A stretch of DNA of 64,000 nucleotides from Endomychus coccineus (Eukaryota > Arthropoda > Insecta > Coleoptera > Endomychidae), in assembly GCA_958510875.1 (NCBI GenBank), contig OY294067.1, forward strand, positions 104,514,010 to 104,578,009. The letters run 5' to 3'. Made by a program: the position numbers and the translations under genes. Within the stretch, counting starts at the first letter, position 1; every line of letters starts with the position of its first letter. Shown piece by piece: positions 33,095 to 43,773 of this stretch. The notes under the pieces are model-generated. The model saw only the letters and a program-made list of their open reading frames with translations, did not search any database and had not been told where the DNA came from.

Positions 33095-33167
33095 AACCAT
33101 AGGCGGGATTCGAACCCACATTTCTGGATTTCTAGTCCAGGGTGTTTACCAATTACACCACTTCGGT
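33095..33167 (-). tRNA. tRNA-like gene (AGA), block 3 unit 2
   Basis: Complete copy, 474 bp from unit 1; flank has the cataatgcg variant. Confidence 0.6.
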
Positions 33168-33568
33168 CCTGTTAGATTTTTATATTTTTGTAAATATAAA
33201 CCTCTGAAAGGATAGTAGATCATTGATGAACATAATGCGATTCGATGCCTTACCATAGATCAACTATTCACGCACATTCATCTGAAGTTCAGTCGTTTTT
33301 TGAAGTAAGGATTGTAGGTTAGTACTGCTATGGTTGGCAGTTACTTGACAGTTCTTATTCAAATGACAGCATCCCGGTTCTTATATATTTCAATAGAACT
33401 GACTGAGAATTGTTCTGGTTAATTATAAACAAGTTTTAAAGTTTCTTTGCCTAATTGGCCACTATCGTGTATGTAACTTAAGAGATATAGAATTAAATTT
33501 TCTGAATTATGAAGATAACTTAGATAATTTAACATAGGATTATAAAGATGAACAAACGTAAAAGATTG

Positions 33569-33641
33569 AACCATAGGCGGGATTCGAACCCACATTTCTG
33601 GATTTCTAGTCCAGGGTGTTTACCAATTACACCACTTCGGT
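33569..33641 (-). tRNA. tRNA-like gene (AGA), block 3 unit 3
   Basis: Complete copy, 474 bp from unit 2. Confidence 0.6.
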
Positions 33642-34042
33642 CCTGTTAGATTTTTATATTTTTGTAAATATAAACCTCTGAAAGGATAGTAGATCATTGA
33701 TGAACACAATGCGATTCGATGCCTTACCATAGATCAACTATTCACGCACATTCATCTGAAGTTCAGTCGTTTTTTGAAGTAAGGATTGTAGGTTAGTACT
33801 GCTATGGTTGGCAGTTACTTGACAGTTCTTATTCAAATGACAGCATCCCGGTTCTTATATATTTCAATAGAACTGACTGAGAATTGTTCTGGTTAATTAT
33901 AAACAAGTTTTAAAGTTTCTTTGCCTAATTGGCCACTATCGTGTATGTAACTTAAGAGATATAGAATTAAATTTTCTGAATTATGAAGATAACTTAGATA
34001 ATTTAACATAGGATTATAAAGATGAACAAACGTAAAAGATTG

Positions 34043-34115
34043 AACCATAGGCGGGATTCGAACCCACATTTCTGGATTTCTAGTCCAGGGTGTTTACCAA
34101 TTACACCACTTCGGT
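34043..34115 (-). tRNA. tRNA-like gene (AGA), block 3 unit 4
   Basis: Complete copy, innermost minus unit, ~170 bp from the inversion point. Confidence 0.6.
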
Positions 34116-34480
34116 CCTGTTAGATTTTTATATTTTTGTAAATATAAACCTCTGAAAGGATAGTAGATCATTGATGAACACAATGCGATTCGATGCCTTA
34201 CCATAGATCAACTATTCACGCACATTCATCTGAAGTTCAGTCGTTTTTTGAAGTAAGGATTGTAGGTTAGTACTGCTATGGTTGGCAGAATAAGAACTGT
34301 CAAGTAACTGCCAACCATAGCAGTACTAACCTACAATCCTTACTTCAAAAAACGACTGAACTTCAGATGAATGTGCGTGAATAGTTGATCTATGGTAAGG
34401 CATCGAATCGCATTGTGTTCATCAATGATCTACTATCCTTTCAGAGGTTTATATTTACAAAAATATAAAAATCTAACAGG

Positions 34481-34553
34481 ACCGAAGTGGTGTAATTGGT
34501 AAACACCCTGGACTAGAAATCCAGAAATGTGGGTTCGAATCCCGCCTATGGTT
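34481..34553 (+). tRNA. tRNA-like gene (AGA), block 3 unit 5
   Basis: Complete copy, first plus unit after the inversion point; divergent from unit 4. Confidence 0.6.
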
Positions 34554-34954
34554 CAATCTTTTACGTTTGTTCATCTTTATAATCCTATGTTAAATTATCT
34601 AAGTTATCTTCATAATTCAGAAAATTTAATTCTATATCTCTTAAGTTACATACACGATAGTGGCCAATTAGGCAAAGAAACTTTAAAACTTGTTTATAAT
34701 TAACCAGAACAATTCTCAGTCAGTTCTATTGAAATATATAAGAACCGGGATGCTGTCATTTGAATAAGAACTGTCAAGTAACTGCCAACCATAGCAGTAC
34801 TAACCTACAATCCTTACTTCAAAAAACGACTGAACTTCAGATGAATGTGCGTGAATAGTTGATCTATGGTAAGGCATCGAATCGCATTGTGTTCATCAAT
34901 GATCTACTATCCTTTCAGAGGTTTATATTTACAAAAATATAAAAATCTAACAGG

Positions 34955-35027
34955 ACCGAAGTGGTGTAATTGGTAAACACCCTGGACTAGAAATCCAGAA
35001 ATGTGGGTTCGAATCCCGCCTATGGTT
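34955..35027 (+). tRNA. tRNA-like gene (AGA), block 3 unit 6
   Basis: Complete copy, 474 bp from unit 5. Confidence 0.6.
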
Positions 35028-35428
35028 CAATCTTTTACGTTTGTTCATCTTTATAATCCTATGTTAAATTATCTAAGTTATCTTCATAATTCAGAAAATT
35101 TAATTCTATATCTCTTAAGTTACATACACGATAGTGGCCAATTAGGCAAAGAAACTTTAAAACTTGTTTATAATTAACCAGAACAATTCTCAGTCAGTTC
35201 TATTGAAATATATAAGAACCGGGATGCTGTCATTTGAATAAGAACTGTCAAGTAACTGCCAACCATAGCAGTACTAACCTACAATCCTTACTTCAAAAAA
35301 CGACTGAACTTCAGATGAATGTGCGTGAATAGTTGATCTATGGTAAAGCATCGAATCGCATTGTGTTCATCAATGATCTACTATCCTTTCAGAGGTTTAT
35401 ATTTACAAAAATATAAAAATCTAACAGG

Positions 35429-35501
35429 ACCGAAGTGGTGTAATTGGTAAACACCCTGGACTAGAAATCCAGAAATGTGGGTTCGAATCCCGCCTATGGT
35501 T
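35429..35501 (+). tRNA. tRNA-like gene (AGA), block 3 unit 7
   Basis: Complete copy; its upstream flank carries taaagcatc instead of taaggcatc. Confidence 0.6.
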
Positions 35502-35902
35502 CAATCTTTTACGTTTGTTCATCTTTATAATCCTATGTTAAATTATCTAAGTTATCTTCATAATTCAGAAAATTTAATTCTATATCTCTTAAGTTACATA
35601 CACGATAGTGGCCAATTAGGCAAAGAAACTTTAAAACTTGTTTATAATTAACCAGAACAATTCTCAGTCAGTTCTATTGAAATATATAAGAACCGGGATG
35701 CTGTCATTTGAATAAGAACTGTCAAGTAACTGCCAACCATAGCAGTACTAACCTACAATCCTTACTTCAAAAAACGACTGAACTTCAGATGAATGTGCGT
35801 GAATAGTTGATCTATGGTAAGGCATCGAATCGCATTGTGTTCATCAATGATCTACTATCCTTTCAGAGGTTTATATTTACAAAAATATAAAAATCTAACA
35901 GG

Positions 35903-35975
35903 ACCGAAGTGGTGTAATTGGTAAACACCCTGGACTAGAAATCCAGAAATGTGGGTTCGAATCCCGCCTATGGTT
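35903..35975 (+). tRNA. tRNA-like gene (AGA), block 3 unit 8
   Basis: Complete copy, outermost plus unit, ending at the TA tract of 36069. Confidence 0.6.
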
Positions 35976-36067
35976 CAATCTTTTACGTTTGTTCATCTTT
36001 ATAATCCTATGTTAAATTATCTAAGTTATCTTCATAATTCAGAAAATTTAATTCTATATCTCTTAAG

Positions 36068-36068
<1 letters not shown>

Positions 36069-36132
<64 letters not shown>
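36069..36132. repeat. (TA)n tract, ~64 bp, centre of an inverted junction
   Basis: Flanked on both sides by the same unit sequence (cttaagtta / taacttaag) in inverted orientation, so the TA tract is itself the spacer of a fold-back. Confidence 0.95.
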
Positions 36133-36133
<1 letters not shown>

Positions 36134-36225
36134 CTTAAGAGATATAGAATTAAATTTTCTGAATTATGAAGATAACTTAGATAATTTAACATAGGATTAT
36201 AAAGATGAATAAACGTAAAAGATTG

Positions 36226-36266
36226 AACCATAGGCGGGATTCGAACCCACATTTCTGGATTTCTAA
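36226..36266 (-). pseudogene. Truncated tRNA-like copy, block 4
   Basis: Only the 3' half (T-arm and part of the anticodon arm) remains. Confidence 0.85.
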
Positions 36267-36275
36267 TCTAACAGG

Positions 36276-36348
36276 ACCGAAGTGGTGTAATTGGTAAACA
36301 CCCTGGACTAGAAATCCAGAAATGTGGGTTCGAATCCCGCCTATGGTT
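36276..36348 (+). tRNA. tRNA-like gene (AGA), block 4
   Basis: Complete copy lying directly beside the truncated inverted one. Confidence 0.6.
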
Positions 36349-36575
36349 CAATCTTTTACGTTTATTCATCTTTATAATCCTATGTTAAATTATCTAAGTT
36401 ATCTTCATAATTCAGAAAATTTAATTCTATATCTCTTAAGTTACATACACGATAGTGGCCAATTAGGCAAAGAAACTTTAAACTTGTTTATATATATATA
36501 TATATATATATATTTGACCCAATATGAATTATATAAAAAATTCTCGGGAATTAGGTCACTCTGTTATAAATGTTC

Positions 36576-36617
36576 GTCTTTACGTACGTTTCGGTCTCAC
36601 GACCATCATCAGAAGAC
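36576..36617 (-). ncRNA. Hammerhead ribozyme motif in PLE 3' terminal repeat
   Basis: Same 42-nt motif as at 37771-37812 on the opposite strand: GTCTT, CTGATGA, stem II GGTC-GTGA-GACC, GAAAC, GTACGTA, AAGAC. Located downstream of the endonuclease frame in the sense orientation, where it could process the transcript. Confidence 0.7.
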
Positions 36618-36998
36618 TTATTTTGTTAAAAAGGGGTTAACTAAAACTAATTAGCACAAGCGTCCATATCGCACAATCTTCAATCAAAAAGCTCACGCCG
36701 TCGAAACGAACAGAACCACGAATAATCGAAAATTGTATCGTTAATATTGAAGTATAGATTTTTTTGTAACAAGAAACCACTGTTAAGTAATATTCTCATG
36801 ATGTACAAACGCATATTGCTATGGTCTCAAAGCAACTGAAGTTCGAAGCTATCTGTTTGTAATAACTCGACCCAGATGTAGATTTATGACGTACTTGAAA
36901 AGGTTTTAGACCTGCATTGGAATTTAGTTTACTTTAAGCGTTCTTCCTAAAATATACTTTTAACATTATGAAGACGTATGTAGGAATTTGCAAGAGTT

Positions 36999-37618
36999 TT
37001 AATTAATCAAGTTAGTATAAATCTGACTCAATCCCTGAATATCATTCCTATGATTTACAGAATTTGAATCCCTTTTTATGTGAATCATCTCCAGGATAGA
37101 TCTTTTATAATAATTGGTTTCTTTAGTTAAAATATTAACATTTTTGTAATCAAATTGATGGTTATAATCAAAACAGTGCTTAGCAAGGGCGGTGGAATTT
37201 TCTAAGTTATTATTTCTTGTGCTATACTTATGGCCGTACATTCTTTTTTGTAAATATTGTTTAGAGATTCCAGTATAAGTTCCATCACAATCTAAACAAT
37301 TCAATTTATATACTGTGTGGGTTTGTTTATCTTTAGGTATTACAGGTTTTAGATTTGAGAAATATTTCCCAACACAGTTAGTAGGTTTATGCGCAACATT
37401 CATATCGTATTTTTTCAAACATTTCTTAATTTTTTCTGAGGTCTCCGGAATATATGGTAAAGTTATATAATTGTCTGTATTACCTGTTATGTTATTTTTA
37501 TAAGAAGAACCATTATAGATTTTGTTTATTCTCTCTTTAATGATAGGATTGTAGAAAGTTTTTGGGTAGCCATTCATTTCCAATGCATTACGAACAATTT
37601 TTGGTTTTTGGTTTCTTG
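36999..37618 (-). CDS. GIY-YIG endonuclease fragment of a Penelope-like polyprotein
   Basis: Open from about 37618 (TRNQKPKIVRNALEMNGYP) to the stop at 36999. The first Met at 37583 gives 194 residues but is probably not a real start, since the upstream reverse transcriptase is cut off. Counting from that Met, the GIY-YIG core is VYKL (91-94) ... YTG (103-105), with catalytic-type Arg114, His118 and Glu165 (SILEMIHIK). C96/C99 plus H136/H142 fit the zinc-finger-like CCHH set of PLE endonucleases. The enzyme would nick target DNA for reverse-transcription priming. No internal stops. It cannot act alone in transposition without the missing RT. Confidence 0.85.
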
Positions 37619-37770
37619 TTACAAAAAAATCTATACTTTAATATTAACGATACAATTTTCGATTATTCGTGGTTCTGTTCGTTTCGACGGCGTGAGCTTT
37701 TTGATTGAAGATTGGGCGATATGGACGCTTGTGCTAATTAGTTTTAGTTAACCCCTTTTTAACAAAATAA

Positions 37771-37812
37771 GTCTTCTGATGATGGTCGTGAGACCGAAAC
37801 GTACGTAAAGAC
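37771..37812 (+). ncRNA. Hammerhead ribozyme motif in inverted PLE terminus
   Basis: Stem I GTCTT (37771-37775) pairs with AAGAC (37808-37812). Core CTGATGA is at 37776-37782, stem II GGTC/GACC has loop GTGA, GAAA is at 37796-37799, stem III is minimal CG/CG, and the cleavage triplet is GTA (37805-37807). All conserved core bases are present. Confidence 0.7.
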
Positions 37813-37860
37813 GAACATTTATAACAGAGTGTTAATGTGACCTAATTCCCGAGAATTTTT

Positions 37861-37866
<6 letters not shown>

Positions 37867-37954
<88 letters not shown>
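37867..37954. repeat. (TA)n tract, ~88 bp
   Basis: Separates the PLE fragment from block 5. Confidence 0.95.
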
Positions 37955-37958
<4 letters not shown>

Positions 37959-38095
37959 AAGTTTAGAGTTTCTTTGCCTAATTGGCCACTATCGTGTATG
38001 TAACTTAAGAGATATAGAATTAAATTTTCTGAATTATGAAGATAACTCAGGTAATTTAACATAGGATTATAAAGATGAATAAACGTAAAAGATTG

Positions 38096-38168
38096 AACCA
38101 TAGGCGGGATTCGAACCCACATTTCTGGATTTCTAGTCCAGGGTGTTTACCAATTACACCACTTCGGT
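38096..38168 (-). tRNA. tRNA-like gene (AGA), block 5 unit 1
   Basis: Complete 73-nt copy; flank carries a tcaattattc variant. Confidence 0.6.
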
Positions 38169-38568
38169 CCTATTAGATTTTTATATTTTTGTAAATATAA
38201 ACCTCTGAAAGGATAGTAGATCATTGATGAACACAATGCGATTCGATGCCCTACCATAGATCAATTATTCACGCACATTCATCTAAAGTTCAGTCGTTTT
38301 TTGAAGTAAGGATTGTAGGTTAGTACTGCTATGGTTGGCAGTTACTTGACAGTTCTTATTCAAATGACAGCATCCTGGTTCTTATATATTTCAATAGAAC
38401 TGACTGAGAATTGTTCTGGTTAATTATAAACAAGTTTAAAGTTTCTTTGCCTAATTGGCCACTATCGTGTATGTAACTTAAGAGATATAGAATTAAATTT
38501 TCTGAATTATGAAGATAACTCAGGTAATTTAACATAGGATTATAAAGATGAATAAACGTAAAAGATTG

Positions 38569-38641
38569 AACCATAGGCGGGATTCGAACCCACATTTCTG
38601 GATTTCTAGTCCAGGGTGTTTACCAATTACACCACTTCGGT
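38569..38641 (-). tRNA. tRNA-like gene (AGA), block 5 unit 2
   Basis: Complete copy, 473 bp from unit 1. Confidence 0.6.
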
Positions 38642-39041
38642 CCTATTAGATTTTTATATTTTTGTAAATATAAACCTCTGAAAGGATAGTAGATCATTGA
38701 TGAACACAATGCGATTCGATGCCCTACCATAGATCAACTATTCACGCACATTCATCTAAAGTTCAGTCGTTTTTTGAAGTAAGGATTGTAGGTTAGTACT
38801 GCTATGGTTGGCAGTTACTTGACAGTTCTTATTCAAATGACAGCATCCTGGTTCTTATATATTTCAATAGAACTGACTGAGAATTGTTCTGGTTAATTAT
38901 AAACAAGTTTAAAGTTTCTTTGCCTAATTGGCCACTATCGTGTATGTAACTTAAGAGATATAGAATTAAATTTTCTGAATTATGAAGATAACTCAGGTAA
39001 TTTAACATAGGATTATAAAGATGAATAAACGTAAAAGATTG

Positions 39042-39114
39042 AACCATAGGCGGGATTCGAACCCACATTTCTGGATTTCTAGTCCAGGGTGTTTACCAAT
39101 TACACCACTTCGGT
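39042..39114 (-). tRNA. tRNA-like gene (AGA), block 5 unit 3
   Basis: Complete copy, 473 bp from unit 2. Confidence 0.6.
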
Positions 39115-39514
39115 CCTATTAGATTTTTATATTTTTGTAAATATAAACCTCTGAAAGGATAGTAGATCATTGATGAACACAATGCGATTCGATGCCCTAC
39201 CATAGATCAACTATTCACGCACATTCATCTAAAGTTCAGTCGTTTTTTGAAGTAAGGATTGTAGGTTAGTACTGCTATGGTTGGCAGTTACTTGACAGTT
39301 CTTATTCAAATGACAGCATCCTGGTTCTTATATATTTCAATAGAACTGACTGAGAATTGTTCTGGTTAATTATAAACAAGTTTAAAGTTTCTTTGCCTAA
39401 TTGGCCACTATCGTGTATGTAACTTAAGAGATATAGAATTAAATTTTCTGAATTATGAAGATAACTCAGGTAATTTAACATAGGATTATAAAGATGAATA
39501 AACGTAAAAGATTG

Positions 39515-39587
39515 AACCATAGGCGGGATTCGAACCCACATTTCTGGATTTCTAGTCCAGGGTGTTTACCAATTACACCACTTCGGT
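39515..39587 (-). tRNA. tRNA-like gene (AGA), block 5 unit 4
   Basis: Complete copy, innermost minus unit. Confidence 0.6.
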
Positions 39588-40078
39588 CCTATTAGATTTT
39601 TATATTTTTGTAAATATAAACCTCTGAAAGGATAGTAGATCATTGATGAACACAATGCGATTCGATGCCCTACCATAGATCAACTATTCACGCACATTCA
39701 TCTAAAGTTCAGTCGTTTTTTGAAGTAAGGATTGTAGGTTAGTACTGCTATGGTTGGCAGTTACTTGACAGTTCTTATTCGATAGTGGCCAATTAGGCAA
39801 AGAAACTTTAAACTTGTTTATAATTAACCAGAACAATTCTCAGTCAGTTCTATTGAAATATATAAGAACCAGGATGCTGTCATTTGAATAAGAACTGTCA
39901 AGTAACTGCCAACCATAGCAGTACTAACCTACAATCCTTACTTCAAAAAACGACTGAACTTTAGATGAATGTGCGTGAATAGTTGATCTATGGTAGGGCA
40001 TCGAATCGCATTGTGTTCATCAATGATCTACTATCCTTTCAGAGGTTTATATTTACAAAAATATAAAAATCTAATAGG

Positions 40079-40151
40079 ACCGAAGTGGTGTAATTGGTAA
40101 ACACCCTGGACTAGAAATCCAGAAATGTGGGTTCGAATCCCGCCTATGGTT
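40079..40151 (+). tRNA. tRNA-like gene (AGA), block 5 unit 5
   Basis: Complete copy, first plus unit after the turn. Confidence 0.6.
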
Positions 40152-40551
40152 CAATCTTTTACGTTTATTCATCTTTATAATCCTATGTTAAATTACCTGA
40201 GTTATCTTCATAATTCAGAAAATTTAATTCTATATCTCTTAAGTTACATACACGATAGTGGCCAATTAGGCAAAGAAACTTTAAACTTGTTTATAATTAA
40301 CCAGAACAATTCTCAGTCAGTTCTATTGAAATATATAAGAACCAGGATGCTGTCATTTGAATAAGAACTGTCAAGTAACTGCCAACCATAGCAGTACTAA
40401 CCTACAATCCTTACTTCAAAAAACGACTGAACTTTAGATGAATGTGCGTGAATAGTTGATCTATGGTAGGGCATCGAATCGCATTGTGTTCATCAATGAT
40501 CTACTATCCTTTCAGAGGTTTATATTTACAAAAATATAAAAATCTAATAGG

Positions 40552-40624
40552 ACCGAAGTGGTGTAATTGGTAAACACCCTGGACTAGAAATCCAGAAATG
40601 TGGGTTCGAATCCCGCCTATGGTT
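40552..40624 (+). tRNA. tRNA-like gene (AGA), block 5 unit 6
   Basis: Complete copy, 473 bp from unit 5. Confidence 0.6.
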
Positions 40625-41024
40625 CAATCTTTTACGTTTATTCATCTTTATAATCCTATGTTAAATTACCTGAGTTATCTTCATAATTCAGAAAATTTAA
40701 TTCTATATCTCTTAAGTTACATACACGATAGTGGCCAATTAGGCAAAGAAACTTTAAACTTGTTTATAATTAACCAGAACAATTCTCAGTCAGTTCTATT
40801 GAAATATATAAGAACCAGGATGCTGTCATTTGAATAAGAACTGTCAAGTAACTGCCAACCATAGCAGTACTAACCTACAATCCTTACTTCAAAAAACGAC
40901 TGAACTTTAGATGAATGTGCGTGAATAGTTGATCTATGGTAGGGCATCGAATCGCATTGTGTTCATCAATGATCTACTATCCTTTCAGAGGTTTATATTT
41001 ACAAAAATATAAAAATCTAATAGG

Positions 41025-41097
41025 ACCGAAGTGGTGTAATTGGTAAACACCCTGGACTAGAAATCCAGAAATGTGGGTTCGAATCCCGCCTATGGTT
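41025..41097 (+). tRNA. tRNA-like gene (AGA), block 5 unit 7
   Basis: Complete copy, 473 bp from unit 6. Confidence 0.6.
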
Positions 41098-41497
41098 CAA
41101 TCTTTTACGTTTATTCATCTTTATAATCCTATGTTAAATTACCTGAGTTATCTTCATAATTCAGAAAATTTAATTCTATATCTCTTAAGTTACATACACG
41201 ATAGTGGCCAATTAGGCAAAGAAACTTTAAACTTGTTTATAATTAACCAGAACAATTCTCAGTCAGTTCTATTGAAATATATAAGAACCAGGATGCTGTC
41301 ATTTGAATAAGAACTGTCAAGTAACTGCCAACCATAGCAGTACTAACCTACAATCCTTACTTCAAAAAACGACTGAACTTTAGATGAATGTGCGTGAATA
41401 GTTGATCTATGGTAGGGCATCGAATCGCATTGTGTTCATCAATGATCTACTATCCTTTCAGAGGTTTATATTTACAAAAATATAAAAATCTAATAGG

Positions 41498-41570
41498 ACC
41501 GAAGTGGTGTAATTGGTAAACACCCTGGACTAGAAATCCAGAAATGTGGGTTCGAATCCCGCCTATGGTT
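41498..41570 (+). tRNA. tRNA-like gene (AGA), block 5 unit 8
   Basis: Complete copy, outermost; the unit ends in a short TA tract (41664-41682). Confidence 0.6.
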
Positions 41571-41682
41571 CAATCTTTTACGTTTATTCATCTTTATAAT
41601 CCTATGTTAAATTACCTGAGTTATCTTCATAATTCAGAAAATTTAATTCTATATCTCTTAAGTTATATATATATATATATAT

Positions 41683-42051
41683 TTGTATGTTTTCTTGGTA
41701 TATTGGTTCGTATATATACTGATAATGAAATAAAAATTCTGTTTTGACGTTTCGACAACGTTTATTGCCTTTATCAAAATTGTTGATTGAAATTAGTGTT
41801 TCCATGTAATTTAGAAAAGAATAGATGATTTCGATTAATGAAATGCGTCTGCAGCATTTCATTAATCGAAATCATCTATTCTTTTCTAAATTACATGGAA
41901 ACACTAATTTCAATCAACAATTTTGATAAAGGCAATAAACGTTGTCGAAACGTCAAAACAGAATTTTTATTTCATTATCAGTATATATACGAACCAATAT
42001 ACCAAGAAAACATACAAATATTACAAATGGTTCAAGAATATCAACAAAAGA
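41683..42051. mobile_element. Fold-back of a PLE-type terminus
   Basis: Arms of about 165 bp mirror each other around a PstI-like ctgcag centre (41851-41856). Each contains gataaaggcaataaacgttg followed by tcgaaacgtcaaaac, a degenerate hammerhead-like signature. Ends tttgtatgttttcttgg match the smaller palindrome at 26.66-26.77 kb. TA tracts on both sides. Confidence 0.75.
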
Positions 42052-42217
42052 ATATATATATATATATATATATATATAAACAAGTTTAAAGTTTCTTTGC
42101 CTAATTGGCCACTATCGTGTATGTAACTTAAGAGATATAGAATTAAATTTTCTGAATTATGAAATAACTTAGATAATTTAACATAGGATTATAAAGATGA
42201 ATAAACGTAAAAGATTG

Positions 42218-42290
42218 AACCATAGGCGGGATTCGAACCCACATTTCTGGATTTCTAGTCCAGGGTGTTTACCAATTACACCACTTCGGT
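42218..42290 (-). tRNA. tRNA-like gene (AGA), block 6
   Basis: Complete copy; the flank has several private changes (cacaatacg, ctaccgtag, gctttggtt), but the 73-nt body is unchanged. Confidence 0.6.
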
Positions 42291-42956
42291 CCTATTAGAT
42301 TTTTATATTTTTGTAAATATAAACCTCTGAAAGGATAGTAGATCATTGATGAACACAATACGATTCGATGCCCTACCGTAGATCAACTATTCACGCATAT
42401 TCATCTAAAGTTTAGTCGTTTTTTGAAGTAAGGATTGTAGGTTAGTACTGCTTTGGTTGGCAGTTACTTGACAGTTCTTATTCAAATGACAGCATCCCTG
42501 GTTCTTATATATTTCAATAGAACTGACTGAGAATTGTTCTGGTTAATTATAAACAAGTTTAAAGTTTCTTTGCCTAATTGGCCACTCCTATGTTAAATTA
42601 TCTAAGTTATTTCATAATTCAGAAAATTTAATTCTATATCTCTTAAGTTACATACACGATAGTGGCCAATTAGGCAAAGAAACTTTAAACTTGTTTATAA
42701 TTAACCAGAACAATTCTCAGTCAGTTCTATTGAAATATATAAGAACCAGGGATGCTGTCATTTGAATAAGAACTGTCAAGTAACTGCCAACCATAGCAGT
42801 ACTAACCTACAATCCTTACTTCAAAAAACGACTGAACTTTAGATGAATATGCGTGAATAGTTGATCTATGGTAGGGCATCGAATCGCATTGTGTTCATCA
42901 ATGATCTACTATCCTTTCAGAGGTTTATATTTACAAAAATATAAAAATCTAATAGG

Positions 42957-43029
42957 ACCGAAGTGGTGTAATTGGTAAACACCCTGGACTAGAAATCCAG
43001 AAATGTGGGTTCGAATCCCGCCTATGGTT
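42957..43029 (+). tRNA. tRNA-like gene (AGA), block 6
   Basis: Complete copy in the plus arm. Confidence 0.6.
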
Positions 43030-43120
43030 CAATCTTTTACGTTTATTCATCTTTATAATCCTATGTTAAATTATCTAAGTTATTTCATAATTCAGAAAAT
43101 TTAATTCTATATCTCTTAAG

Positions 43121-43121
<1 letters not shown>

Positions 43122-43165
<44 letters not shown>
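43122..43165. repeat. (TA)n tract, ~44 bp between inverted units
   Basis: As at 36069, cttaagtta enters and taacttaag leaves, so the TA tract is the hinge between blocks 6 and 7. Confidence 0.95.
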
Positions 43166-43166
<1 letters not shown>

Positions 43167-43258
43167 CTTAAGAGATATAGAATTAAATTTTCTGAATTAT
43201 GAAGATAACTTAGATAATTTAACATAGGATTATAAAGATGAATAAACGTAAAAGATTG

Positions 43259-43331
43259 AACCATAGGCGGGATTCGAACCCACATTTCTGGATTTCTAGT
43301 CCAGGGTGTTTACCAATTACACCACTTCGGT
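43259..43331 (-). tRNA. tRNA-like gene (AGA), block 7
   Basis: Complete copy in the minus arm. Confidence 0.6.
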
Positions 43332-43773
43332 CCTGTTAGATTTTTATATTTTTGTAAATATAAACCTCTGAAAGGATAGTAGATCATTGATGAACACAAT
43401 GCGATTCGATGCCCTACCATCGATCAACTATTCACGCACATTCATCTGAAGTTCAGTCGTTTTTTGAAGTAAGGATTGTAGGTTAGTACTGCTATGGTTG
43501 GCAGTTACTTGACAGTTCTTATTCAAATGACAGCATCCCGGTTCTTATATATTTCAATAGAACTGACTGAGAATTGTTCTGGTTAATTATAAACAAGTTT
43601 AAAGTTTCTTTGCCTAATTGGCCACTATCGTGTATGTAACTTAAGAGATATAGAATTAAATTTTCTGAATTATGAAGATAACTTAGATAATTTAACATAG
43701 GATTATAAAGATGAATAAACGTAAAAGATTGAACCATAGGCTTATATTTACAAAAATATAAAAATCTAACAGG

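Larger units (their letters stand above)
32480..36068. repeat. tRNA-like repeat block 3: 4 minus + 4 plus units, period 474
   Basis: Four head-to-tail minus units and four plus units meet at about 34288 (ggttggcag|aataagaactg), making a palindrome of about 3.6 kb. Units are almost identical; family marks are tctaacagg, aagttttaaag, gaaccgggatgctg and gaacaaacg. Single-copy changes (cataatgcg at 33231, taaagcatc at 35345) show that the arms are not exact mirror copies. Bounded by TA tracts. Confidence 0.93.
36133..36488. repeat. tRNA-like repeat block 4 (partial minus + full plus)
   Basis: A minus unit truncated inside the tRNA-like gene (ggatttcta|atctaacagg at about 36266) is joined to a complete plus unit. 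Same fold-back logic with almost no spacer. Confidence 0.9.
36515..37865 (-). mobile_element. Penelope-like retroelement, 5'-truncated, with inverted termini
   Basis: Terminal segments of about 250 bp (36520-36772 and 37608-37862) are reverse complements and both contain a hammerhead motif. The left one is in the same orientation as the coding frame (3' terminal repeat) and the right one is inverted, a known arrangement for Penelope-like insertions. Between them only the GIY-YIG endonuclease end of the polyprotein remains; reverse transcriptase is missing. TA tracts flank the insertion (36489-36514, 37867-37954). Confidence 0.82.
37955..41664. repeat. tRNA-like repeat block 5: 4 minus + 4 plus units, period 473
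   Basis: Second large palindrome, with its turn near 39780 (cagttcttattc|gatagtggcc). Family marks differ from block 3: tctaatagg, aagtttaaag, aaccaggatg, gataactcaggtaattt. The 4+4 count is repeated, yet the turning point lies at a different place in the unit, so blocks 3 and 5 formed independently. Confidence 0.93.
42079..43121. repeat. tRNA-like repeat block 6 (1 minus + 1 plus)
   Basis: A minus unit turning at about 42587 (ggccact|cctatgttaaat) into a plus unit. Carries block-1-type marks (gaaataactt, catccctgg), so it is closer to block 1 than to its neighbours. Confidence 0.92.

Noticed and set aside
38356..41310. Repeated ~79-aa open frames (starting MWVRIPPMVQSF) in both orientations
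   Set aside because: They read through the tRNA-like gene and its flank, recur once per ~473-bp unit and are interrupted by TA tracts; they follow from the repeat, not from a protein gene.
37955..41664. A hammerhead ribozyme in the tRNA-like unit itself (retrozyme idea)
   Set aside because: I scanned one unit on both strands for CTGANGA followed by GAAA and found no pairing-compatible set.
32480..41664. CRISPR-like array
   Set aside because: Repeats are ~470 bp long and contiguous, with no short repeats and unique spacers; eukaryotic context.
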